From contig OX291553.1 of assembly GCA_946406115.1 (NCBI GenBank), positions 5,895,001-5,959,000 of the forward strand: 64,000 nt of DNA, given 5' to 3'. Positions 23,068-31,714 of the stretch are shown in pieces. The notes below the pieces were generated by a model. It saw only the letters and a program-made list of their open reading frames with translations. It had not been told where the DNA came from and did no database searches. Source of the stretch: Apoda limacodes (lineage: Eukaryota > Arthropoda > Insecta > Lepidoptera > Limacodidae). How positions within the stretch are numbered: the first letter of the stretch is position 1; the number at the start of each line of letters is the position of its first letter. Both the position numbers and the translations under genes were made by a program.

Positions 23068-23850
23068 CACGATTACAGAGAGCCGGTGGTAAGATCACTC
23101 TGTGAACCGCGTATATCCTAAACCTTTCAGTTGGAAGACCCGTGGTAAGTTCTTCCCGGGTTGCCCGTGGTAAGATCAACCCCACCGAAAGGAATTCCGA
23201 TCACGTTCAACTTGGAGCCCATGGCAAGATCACCTTATTGAACGCGACACCTAAAACACGATTACAGAGAGCCCGTGGTAAGATCACTCTGTGAACCGCG
23301 TATGTCCTAAACCTTTCAGTTGGAAGACCCATGGTAAGTTCTTCCTGGGGTGCCCGTGGTAAGATCAACCCCACCGAAAGGAATTCCGAACACGTTCAAC
23401 TTGGAGCACATGGCAAGATCACCTTATTGAACGCGACACCTAAAACACGATTACAGAGAGCCCGTGCTAAGATCACTCTGTGAACCGTGTATATCCTAAA
23501 CCTTTCAGTTGGAAGACCCGTGGTAAGTTCTTCCTGGGATGCCCGTGGTAAGATCAACCCCACCGAAAGGAATTCCTAATACGTTCAACTTGGAGCCCAT
23601 GGTAAGATCACCTTATTGAACGCGACACCTAAAACACGATTACAGAGAGCCCGTGGTAAGATCACTCTGTGAACCGTGTATATCCTAAACCTTTTAGTTG
23701 GAAGACCCGTGGTAAGTTCTTCCTGGGGAGCCCGTGGTAAGATCAACCCCGCTGAAAGGAATTCCTAACACAATCACAATTGGGTGACAGACCCATGGTA
23801 AGATTCCGCCCGGGGAGCCCGTGGTAAGATCACCCCACGCCAACCGCGAT
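23068..23850 (+). repeat. 189-bp tandem repeat made of four related subunits
   Basis: The phrase cacgattacagag recurs at 23,068, 23,257, 23,446 and 23,635, an exact 189-bp period. Each period holds four related segments of about 47 bp, each with a variant of gcccgtggtaagatca (gagcccgtggtaagatcac, agacccgtggtaagttcttc and so on). A fifth period is partial and changed (about 23,765-23,850). The repeated ggtaag core matches the consensus 5' splice site in this orientation. No protein-coding frame is evident. Confidence 0.95.
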
Positions 23851-24238
23851 TGTTTAGTGTTCCAAATTAGTGGACAGATCGAACGATCGAATTCAAAATA
23901 AATAAAAAAAAAACCACCTTTACCTTTTGAAAAACCAAATACCTTTTACCATTTACCTTTTACCATAGAAGAATTACCTGCAGGTGTATAAAAAATAAAA
24001 ACAATGTTGGAAATAAAACAATGTGGAAATATCTACAGCTCAATCAAAGTTCATTACTGCTTTGAGTAAACTATAGAGTTTTGGTAGGATAGGTTTTTTT
24101 TAATTTGAACAGGTTACAAAAGTAAATACTTTTCTTTACAGTGTAGTGAAGTCTGGTCTGGTAAGAAGCATAGTACCTGCGAACAATAAAATATATTAAC
24201 ACTGACAAGGTTCTTTTACAGTTATTAAAAATATTGAA

Positions 24239-24244
24239 AACCAG
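24239..24244. repeat. Target-site duplication, left copy (aaccag)
   Basis: The six bases aaccag directly precede the left terminus agtagagggg. The same six follow the right terminus at 36,880. Mavericks/Polintons make 6-bp duplications through their retroviral-type integrase. Confidence 0.95.
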
Positions 24245-25496
24245 AGTAGAGGGGATTCGTTGGTTCTGGCGCACTACCCCCCAACCTCAACCCCTCGCCC
24301 GCGCTTGACCACTCTCAAAACATCGTTGGTTCTGGCGCACTACCCTCCAACCCCAACCCCTCGCCTAAAAACTTTTCTACCCCCGCACGACTCGCGCTTG
24401 ACCACTCTCAAAACATCGTTGGTTCTGGCTCACTAACCTCCAACCCCCAACCCCTCGCCTAAAAACTTTCTCAAAACCACCCCCTGTGTCTGGGATACCA
24501 GAACTACCACGTGACATCACTGTAGGTTCTGTGTAGTTTTGTTAAGTAGTTATATCATTATCGTAATGGGTCCATCGTATTTTTCCGTTTATTAGTTATT
24601 CTTATTTAATTACAATGTCGTGAGTGCGATAATGATGTTTGTGGTGACATTCCTAATACCTTTTTAATTATATTTGTACTTGTAAGATAAATCGTATATA
24701 TATAGGATCCAAAAACACTAGTCGATAGTATTCGAGTTACAATTTATCATCAAGTGATTGAATTCATCCTGTGTGATACTGAGGCTGGTTCTATTTACTT
24801 CAAAAAAAGCTATGGAGGTATGTGTTTTTTTGCTTTATAATTCTTTATCTATATTTATTATATATTACAGACCCTCAAAACTATGTGTTTGTTTGAATGT
24901 CTATTACTTAAACCAATTTTGTTTAGGTTTTCACTTTAGGCAAATTTTTGATTCAAATTATTATACAAATATGTTTTTAAAGCATAGGCTTATTTTATTA
25001 CAGAATTCAACATTTAACGTAATGGAAGAAAACACGTTCAAGCATTACTACTACGCTACATCGGATGATGAGCAATCAACTGAGAAGGCCTTAGAAACAA
25101 CAAAGCTCAAACGGTCTCGTCGAAATAGTATCGACTCATTCTTTGAGGGGACCAATCAGAAGAAAAAGAAACTCAGCTCTACAGTGGCGAGATCTTCAAA
25201 AGATGGTATCCCTGGTGTCACATACTTGTCTACTAATAATGATGATGGGGCTCATGCTACACATTTGATGAAAATTGAGGTGCATGACCTCATAAAATTG
25301 AAAAAAGTACCAGTTGATGAACATTGGAAACACTCAGAAGTGAGGATCAAATATTATACGGATATAAAAGATGAAAAATATGAGCAAACGAAGGGTATCA
25401 TATTTGATATCACGAAGCAAATAGCAGAAACCAATAACTGTAAAAAATACTTTTTTAAAAAGTAATCTCTAATAGCTAAATTAATTTATAAGAACC
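24245..25496 (+). repeat. Left terminal inverted repeat of the Polinton
   Basis: Matches the right terminal repeat inverted, ending internally near ttataagaacca. It is about 160 bp longer than the right one because the outermost segment (tcgttggttctggc...cccctcgcc) is iterated three times, at 24,257, 24,323 and 24,416. Linking pieces read cgcgcttgaccactctcaaaaca. The right repeat has a single copy. The repeat includes a complete gene. Confidence 0.93.
24812..25465 (+). CDS. Gene inside the left inverted repeat, function unknown (probably spliced)
   Basis: A frame ends at 25,465 and is duplicated in the opposite inverted repeat. The secure part is from the ATG at 25,022 (147 residues). A classic intron probably lies upstream: a donor gtatgt at 24,818 and acceptor ttattacag ending at 25,003 join atggag (24,812-24,817) in frame to the second exon, whereas the continuous reading through this AT-rich stretch would need a TTG start. 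The product is hydrophilic, with a basic Ser/Lys-rich stretch (KLKRSRRNS, NQKKKKLSS) that may be a nuclear localisation signal, then a compact C-terminal part (HLMKIEVHDLIKLKK ... RIKYYTDIKDEKYEQ). It reads inward. I do not recognise the family; a replication, terminal-binding or regulatory role is only a guess from position. Confidence 0.7.
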   Translation: MEVCVFLLYNSLSIFIIYYRPSKLCVCLNVYYLNQFCLGFHFRQIFDSNYYTNMFLKHRLILLQNSTFNVMEENTFKHYYYATSDDEQSTEKALETTKLKRSRRNSIDSFFEGTNQKKKKLSSTVARSSKDGIPGVTYLSTNNDDGAHATHLMKIEVHDLIKLKKVPVDEHWKHSEVRIKYYTDIKDEKYEQTKGIIFDITKQIAETNNCKKYFFKK

Positions 25497-25653
25497 AGCT
25501 TCAGTATTACTCGAAATCAACTTTGAATCAAATTGTATCATGTTTGAGTTTTATTATGAATAAATGAATAAATGATATAAATAAAAAATATTTTTTTGTT
25601 TTTTAACCACTAATTACACAAACACACACATAAGAAAAAAACATTTTTTTATT

Positions 25654-26106
25654 TTAAAAAGTTTTATTATCAAAAATTGTTTTAAACATATCATATAATA
25701 AAATATCATTACATAGAGTGTTATTACTAAAGTAATTTACAAAATCAATCATTAATTTACCATGAAACTTAAAATACAAATAAACAAGACAATATTCCCC
25801 ACAAACAGTTGTAAAGTCATTTTGAACTCTTTTATTATTGTAACTCCATATCTTAGTATTCTTATTTAAGAAATATAAATGATGTCTTCTAGGTTTACGA
25901 CCATAAGAATCAAAGTATTCACCTAATCCATTTTTATTAATATGTATTCCCACCCAATGCGATCCAGGTTGATTGTCAACATCTAAATTACTAATGAGAA
26001 AAGCAGGTAGGTGCATGAGTACTGGTAATCTATTTGCAGCAAATACATTTAGTTTAATTTTCGGAGAAATTATCTTTAAACATTTTTGAATATCTAAAGT
26101 ATTCAT
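25654..26106 (-). CDS. Adenain-like cysteine protease (Ulp1/C5 fold)
   Basis: A 150-residue intact frame starting MNTLDIQKC. Polinton and adenovirus proteases of this fold mature capsid proteins. The catalytic triad is visible in order: His in SHWVGIHI, Asp in EYFDSYGR, and Cys in VCGEYCLVYLYF (the second Cys sits in the nucleophile position of the GxxC pattern). Length is close to the family norm. It is the last minus-strand gene before the left inverted repeat and follows the major capsid gene by about 70 bp. It appears undamaged. Confidence 0.9.
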   Translation of the reverse strand: MNTLDIQKCLKIISPKIKLNVFAANRLPVLMHLPAFLISNLDVDNQPGSHWVGIHINKNGLGEYFDSYGRKPRRHHLYFLNKNTKIWSYNNKRVQNDFTTVCGEYCLVYLYFKFHGKLMIDFVNYFSNNTLCNDILLYDMFKTIFDNKTF

Positions 26107-26175
26107 TTCAGAATGTTGATATTATGAATGTCAAAAGTATAATAAGTCCTTTCATTGAGTTCTAATTATTATATT

Positions 26176-27486
26176 TTAGCTACTGTAATCTACTGAAACA
26201 TTACGATTTTTATCTATTTCAATAACATTATCAAATTCAGCATACACTATACAGTTTATTGTTTGTATGAGTGCTGCTTCAAAACGAACTTCAAGTCTTA
26301 CGCTTCCATGTCTAATAAGATTCCAATGAGACGTAGAACTAGCTGATAAGTCTGGAGTTAAATCAAATGCCATCAAACAATATCCATTTGCATATTGTTC
26401 CCTAGAAATAGCATTACCATCATTCAAAAAGTGAATACCTGACCCGGAAAATAGTGTATGGTAAGCTGTGGTAAATATATTGTTGTGAAACATTGGTTGT
26501 AAAGCTTTTGATGGTATTTGTTGGCCATCTATATACAAACTAAATGTATTTATTCCATAGTTTTCAAAGTTAAAAGGGTTTCTGTTAAAACTTCCATTAA
26601 AAGCAGCATTGTTTACAAAACCTATTATACACCTTTTTGGAACTTGACCAATAAATATGTTATCAAGCGTTTTTCCCTGAACTCCTGAAGGTATTGTGAG
26701 CACTTTGACTTCAGCTCTGGTTATAGGATACTTAGCGGTCGTTGCACTTAAAACTTTTTGATGTGCTAATAATACACTTGGACTAATTTTTGCTCTTCGA
26801 ACTATAAGTGTAGCGTCAGTAATAGTAACTTTCAGTTTAGCATCTGCACCAGCCATAAGATTAAAACTTTCTCTTGATCGTACTAGTTTAAGACTAATTT
26901 CAACACCATTTATCAGAAACTTTTCTTGATTAAACAAATCCCCATGCAAATGTCCTACCATTTCTACCTCTTTACTCTCACGTACAAATTGATTCCTTTT
27001 TTTAAATCCATCATTAGAATCATCTAGTGAATTCATTTTTCCAGCTGTGTCTTCATACCATAGTCCACAAGTCAGATGAGATTGTTAAGCTGCTGGACCA
27101 TATTTTAATAAAGTTTCTATAAATGCCCTATAAGCATAAGTGTTGTTTGGTGGAGATACTAGTTTTTGATTTAAATACACATCGAGTTGATTGAACAGTG
27201 AGTGTAACCAGTTATTAGTTGGGGCTACTACTGTAGCAGCAGCTAAGTTGGTGCCATCTTGGTTTCGAATTTTAACTTTTAAATGTAGTAATGTATGAGA
27301 CAAATCGATATAATCATCCCCCGTACCAGGAATTTGAAATTCAATTGGTCCATCGTCTGTAAAGGATGATATAGGTTTGTAGTGTATCCATTGTCCATTT
27401 TCAATACTTGTCTGAGTTGTTGGTAAAGCAAATAAATCCAATTCCGATTTTATACATTCACATGAATGATTATGCAAGAATGACAT
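26176..27486 (-). pseudogene. Double-jelly-roll major capsid protein, split by one in-frame stop
   Basis: The capsid frame starts at 27,486 (MSFLHNHSCECIKSELDLF) and continues to 26,176, about 436 codons, the length of Polinton major capsid proteins that form the icosahedral shell. A single TAA at 27,085-27,087, right after YGPAA, cuts it; reading continues in the same frame beyond it through GLWYEDTAG and MNSLDDSND. Typical features include FALPTTQTSIENGQW near the N-terminus, NWLHSLFNQLDVYLNQKLV, and later LFSGSGIHF with a Tyr-rich closing part. The stop is one base change, so it is either recent or an assembly error. Neighbours are the conserved YYSHQAGS gene upstream (27,486-27,932) and the protease downstream. 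Confidence 0.92.
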
Positions 27487-27932
27487 TATTTGTTTGAAAA
27501 TATATCTTTAGTATTTCTATTAATTTTATACTTTCTAGTTCTCAACTCTTTCAAAGCTGTTGACGGAATGGAATGAAACCGACGTTGACGTTTCGTTATA
27601 TAACCGGATCCATTCATTAGTCTTTCAATTTTATCATCTGCTCTTCGTTTTAAATTACTACTTACATCTTTTAACCGTGTTTGCACAGATTCATTCATTG
27701 GTTTCTGGCTTATCATATCGCTTAATAATCCCACTCCAGCATTAAGAGCCTCTTTACCAATTACTCTTGCCCCACTTGATAATAAAGGTAGTACTGATCG
27801 AAACAGGCCTCCTAAAAAGCTTCCTATTCCATGACCACGTTGATGTGGTACACCTTTGTAAATTACACCAATTCTTGATCCTGCTTGGTGTGAATAATAT
27901 TGCTCATAGGGACAAATACTGTTATTATGCAT
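27486..27932 (-). CDS. Conserved Polinton structural-type protein (adenovirus pX/pVI-like position), unknown role
   Basis: 148 residues from the ATG at 27,932 (MHNNSICPYEQYYSHQAGS). A Gly-rich hydrophobic segment (GHGIGSFLGGLFRSVLPLL, then GVGLLSDMI) resembles a membrane-active helix, and a basic C-terminal half follows (LKRRADDKIERLM, ITKRQRR). This protein occurs beside the capsid genes in many animal Polintons; from family knowledge it may be a minor core or membrane-lytic virion protein, but this is unproven. Its stop and the capsid start overlap at 27,486, which suggests coupled expression. The frame is intact. Confidence 0.8.
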   Translation of the reverse strand: MHNNSICPYEQYYSHQAGSRIGVIYKGVPHQRGHGIGSFLGGLFRSVLPLLSSGARVIGKEALNAGVGLLSDMISQKPMNESVQTRLKDVSSNLKRRADDKIERLMNGSGYITKRQRRFHSIPSTALKELRTRKYKINRNTKDIFSNK

Positions 27933-28693
27933 TATAATCGCTTAAAGTGTAGTTTAACATATGCGGTCCCAAATTGAAATGGTATTTTATTACCAGTGTT
28001 TGTTCTTATATCTATTTCAATTGTATCAAATTCTCTTCGCATAACTGGTAAGTAGTGGGGTGGTGAAAATACATGCATCTTATAAGCACCATAGATATAT
28101 TTCTCGGGGTCTAAAGGTATTATTCTTAACAATGGTGTCATAACATCTCCAACTATTTGCGGATCAATTATATCACAGTAAACAAATAATTGAGAAGGTA
28201 ATCCTAAATGTAAATTGGGTGGGTATCTTCCAACGTTTTTTGTTATTAAATTAGTTTTTGGTTCAAAGCCAAGTTGAATACTTAACTTTGATGATAACGT
28301 TAAAGATGATATATTTTTATCGTTAATTTGAACAGAGACCATCTGGGAAACTTTATCATAATGAAAGCGACAGTTTTCTTTTAGGTTTAAGGCTTTTAAA
28401 ATGTTATCAATATTATCATAATTGGTTGCAGGTATATGATTTTTATAAATAACTGATGATATTGATTTATCCAAAGGTACTATCATTTTCTTAGTAATAT
28501 ACATTATATTTTCACCCTCTTGAACTGTAAACATACTACATGGGTATTGAAATTCTACAACTCCAACAGACCACTGTCCTTCTAATTTTATAGGTTTTGG
28601 AAGTTTTGATGAAAAATTTGTAGTGGTATTACTCGGAAAATATTCCATTGAACTATTTCTGAGCAAAGTTAAATAAAAATCTTCCTTAATCAT
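27932..28693 (-). CDS. Penton-like minor capsid protein (single jelly roll)
   Basis: An intact frame of 253 residues from the ATG at 28,693 (MIKEDFYLTLLRNSSMEYF). The continuous frame extends 10 codons further to a TTG, but the ATG fits the family start. The N-terminal pattern FYLTL-NSSMEYFPSNTTTNF and the following WSVGVVEFQYP are typical of Polinton minor capsid proteins that occupy the five-fold vertices. The end (IPFQFGTAYVKLHFKRL) matches the closing strand. It overlaps the end of the integrase gene by 4 bases and abuts the next gene at 27,932. No lesion is seen. Confidence 0.87.
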   Translation of the reverse strand: MIKEDFYLTLLRNSSMEYFPSNTTTNFSSKLPKPIKLEGQWSVGVVEFQYPCSMFTVQEGENIMYITKKMIVPLDKSISSVIYKNHIPATNYDNIDNILKALNLKENCRFHYDKVSQMVSVQINDKNISSLTLSSKLSIQLGFEPKTNLITKNVGRYPPNLHLGLPSQLFVYCDIIDPQIVGDVMTPLLRIIPLDPEKYIYGAYKMHVFSPPHYLPVMRREFDTIEIDIRTNTGNKIPFQFGTAYVKLHFKRL

Positions 28694-29732
28694 ATTTTTT
28701 CTATATCTTTTAATGATACCCAAGTATTAAATTTGTTTGGATAACCTTTCCACTTCACTAGTACTTGCTTTCTATTTCCAAAATAACGAGTGTGGAGTAT
28801 TTTATCTATTTTATGTGGGAGAGTGGGGTTGTATATTACTTTTTGTAATTCTTTTTCATAAAATGTACCTGTAATGGGTTCATTTTGAAGATCTTTTAAC
28901 GTATAAACTACCCAAGGTGATCTTCTTATAACTGAAGTAATAACAAATATTTCATCACTCCAGTTGCTCTCGTATCCTTTTTGAAATATGTGTTTATGTT
29001 TTGTTATCCTAACATAATCACCTTCTTTAAACCTGTTTAGAATAGCCTTTTGCCCTTTATCTCTATCATATAAATTATTCCAAACAGTCATAATATTTTC
29101 TGAGTTAACATCTTTAGGACACATTTTTATACTTGAATGATAGCTATGATTATAAGAATAAATCAAATCTTTTAAAATATCAACATTTTTGTCTTTAATG
29201 TTCTTTGAAAGCGTTCCACGATACTAGCTTTTATATCAGGATTGTTAGTGGTGTAATAGTTTATACCTTTACTTTTAAAATATTTTTGCACATCCTTAGA
29301 AACAAATTCAGTTCCCTTATCTGACTGAATGTGGTTAGGTAAGGATTTTGACTCATTAAATATACTTTCAAAGCATTCTTTTATAGTTATAGAGTTCTTT
29401 TTTTTTAAACATCTAGCAAATGCATATTTACTAAATACATCAATAACACACAGAATATATTTAAAACCATCATTATATTCAGAATAAGTGCGCATATCAC
29501 TTAAATCCACCTGCCACAAGTCATTATAATTAGATAAAATGTACTTATTTCTAGGAAATCTATTTCTTACAGGTTTATGTAATGTGTAAGTTTCTTGTTC
29601 TTGCAACCAATTTTTCACTTGTTTTGCTGTCATTTTTCCCTTTAACGAGTTGATGAGTTTGTTAACACCTCCATATCCAGCAGGATGAGAAACATCATAG
29701 TAAATCTGATTTATTTCTAATAGGGGGTCCAT
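28690..29732 (-). pseudogene. Retroviral-type integrase with C-terminal chromodomain, internally deleted
   Basis: The enzyme would insert the element and create the 6-bp target duplication. The frame from 29,732 (MDPLLEINQIYYDVSHPAG) contains the DDE triad: Asp in WQVDLSDM, Asp in IQSDKGTEF, and Glu in IKASIVERFQRTL. It breaks at about 29,166-29,190, where roughly a dozen codons expected of the family are missing and the frame shifts. The C-terminal part resumes to 28,690 with LIYSYNHSYHSS, an SH3-like region (GDYVRITKHK) and a chromodomain (RKQVLVKWKGYPNKFNTWV), which in such elements may guide insertion to marked chromatin. The loss falls just after the catalytic Glu, so activity is doubtful. 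Confidence 0.93.
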
Positions 29733-30501
29733 TTTTCCCAGTCTATTTTTTTCTTGATTTTGTTAAAATGAGTCTTAGTAGGAGTAAAACTATTATCTGA
29801 TTGCAATTTGTTAAGTGGAATTTCTTCTTTTATATCACCTAAGTAAAGTTTATTAATATATTCTAGTCTTTTTGGATTTCCAATATAAGTTAATGGTATT
29901 TTAATTTCTTTTAATGCTGATGCAAACTCTTGCCACCCAATTGGATCACTGTGTTTAAGTGGTCTTAGTGTATCATTCACCAGGTCTATAATGTTACTCC
30001 CTGGTATTTTCATATTATTGATACTAACAGTTCCATTGGTATCCCAATCTACCTTTTTTTATTTGAAAAAATTGATTCTATTAGTAATTCACCTCGTTTT
30101 ATATACGTCTTAGGAATCAATTTCAAGAGTTGTTGCTTTGAATAAAATGGGGTTAAGTCAGTATCATTTATGGTTTTTGATTTTATGTTTGATACCTGCT
30201 CAGTGTCAAGGACTGTTTCCTTAATGACATCAGTATCTTTATAATTAGGCGAACTTTCTGTTTTGGTTATAATTGGTATTTGATATGGTCGTCGTTCTAC
30301 TTCAGTAAAATGTAAATACCTTTGTAGTGTTTGTAAATACAAAATCCATTTTTCTCTATCTTCTACATTACTATTTAAAATATCTTTCATTTCACCATCT
30401 AAACGGGATAAAGTATTTAAAGCGCTTTGTGTTTCATTTTCCTTTTTAATTTTTTCTATCAAATTAGGTTCAATTAGAATCATTTTTTTAGCATGTTCCA
30501 T
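29717..30501 (-). pseudogene. Conserved Polinton protein of unknown function, frameshifted
   Basis: One gene in two frames. The N-terminal part starts at 30,501 (MEHAKKMILIEPNLIEKIK) and is hydrophilic and partly coiled-coil-like; it ends at 30,049 in a run of seven A residues. The next frame carries a block that I know from many Polintons (VDWDTNGTVSINN, IIDLVNDTLRPLK, DPIGWQEFASALKE) down to 29,717. A one-base length change in the A run would explain the break, so sequencing error is as likely as real decay. Its end overlaps the integrase start by about 16 bases. No enzymatic motif is seen. Confidence 0.8.
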
Positions 30502-30523
30502 TTTTTTGCTTTTATTTTTCCTG

Positions 30524-30853
30524 CTAAGGTTTTAAAATTGAACTCACCAAGGCACTTAGAACAGATCCTAAAATAATAGGTAAAAAGGCACCACCCCTTT
30601 GAATAATTACGTTTTTTCTAAGTAGATTTCTTCCTTTACAAACCAACTTTCTCAATATATTTTTATATTTTTTTAATTTGTTTTTATCATTTTCCTTGAT
30701 GGGTATTTTACCCTGTAATACGTTGTAAATACACTCACAAATAAAATTTATTTCTTCTTTACTACAAGATTTAAGTAAAGCTTTTCTATGTCTTGGTTTC
30801 AATACATGCAACGATTTTAAAAGTTCTTGATGTGTAGTCACTCTTGAATGCAT
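30524..30853 (-). CDS. Small conserved Polinton protein with C-terminal hydrophobic segment
   Basis: 109 residues from the ATG at 30,853. The start shares one base with the ATPase stop (TAATG), indicating coupled expression. The N-terminal two thirds are helical and charged (LKPRHRKALLKSCSKEEIN); the C-terminus is a short membrane-like stretch (GGAFLPIILGSVLSALVSSI). Similar small proteins follow the packaging ATPase in insect Polintons, but I know of no assigned function. Intact. Confidence 0.75.
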   Translation of the reverse strand: MHSRVTTHQELLKSLHVLKPRHRKALLKSCSKEEINFICECIYNVLQGKIPIKENDKNKLKKYKNILRKLVCKGRNLLRKNVIIQRGGAFLPIILGSVLSALVSSILKP

Positions 30854-31512
30854 TATTTATGAATGATTGGAATTTCATTATGTTTGCTGTATTTAAATCC
30901 TTTTTTAGGTATATATACAATGCAGTTCTGGTCAGAAGGAAATATTCTCGTTTTAAATCGACACATATCAATTGTGTCCTGTTTTAAATCTATCATTAGG
31001 TAGCCATGAGGTTCACAAGTAGCATCTTTGTAGGCATCTTCCAAAAATTTGATGTTTTCAAGTGAGACATGACGTGCTAAGTAACGAATTTGTGTTTTAT
31101 CTCGTGGATTTTTAAAGTAGACTATATAACTAGAGTTTAAAGAAATATCTCTCTGTCCTTTACCTTGATGGAATATATTTTGTGTAATATAGAAAACACT
31201 AATGTTTCTATGATGACTACCCTTTGTGAATATGTCAACAACACGACCATCAGACTCTCGCATGAGGTCATCGATTATTATTAGTTGTGGTTGTTCTCCA
31301 TTAAATATACTGAGGTCAGGAATACCTTGGTAATAATTAACATTGTTCAAGTTGTATAACTGTTGCATTTCATCATAACACCACATAATATTAGAAAAAT
31401 GTTGATTGCAAATCTCATTAGCATGTTTCACAAAATTTTTAACAAAAACTGATTTACCACATCCACTAGGGCCAGCTACAATTACTGTAAAGGGATGATA
31501 AAAATGAATCAT
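30853..31512 (-). CDS. FtsK/HerA-type DNA packaging ATPase
   Basis: An intact 219-residue frame from the ATG at 31,512. It would drive genome packaging into the capsid. Walker A is GPSGCGKS near residues 14-21; Walker B is PQLIIIDDLM. A sensor-type segment (VFYITQNIF) follows. Length matches Polinton and virophage A32-like ATPases. It lies between PolB upstream and the small hydrophobic protein downstream, the usual Polinton neighbourhood. About 200 bp of AT-rich sequence separates it from the PolB stop. Confidence 0.93.
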   Translation of the reverse strand: MIHFYHPFTVIVAGPSGCGKSVFVKNFVKHANEICNQHFSNIMWCYDEMQQLYNLNNVNYYQGIPDLSIFNGEQPQLIIIDDLMRESDGRVVDIFTKGSHHRNISVFYITQNIFHQGKGQRDISLNSSYIVYFKNPRDKTQIRYLARHVSLENIKFLEDAYKDATCEPHGYLMIDLKQDTIDMCRFKTRIFPSDQNCIVYIPKKGFKYSKHNEIPIIHK

Positions 31513-31714
31513 AATTATTTTTAATGTGTGTTCTCTTTGAAAATTTTCAAATTCATATGGAGGAAAGCAATAAAAACAAACACTTATATATTAAAAACAA
31601 TATAATTAATAATAAAAAAAAATTACAATCATTAGGTTACTTAATAATAGTTATTACCTTACATTACACATAAACCAGATACAATTAATACTCTATATTA
31701 TTATTATTTCAAAA

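Noticed and set aside
23068..23850. Possible CRISPR array
   Set aside because: Period is 189 bp with diverged internal subunits and no short constant repeat with unique spacers; the window is eukaryotic.
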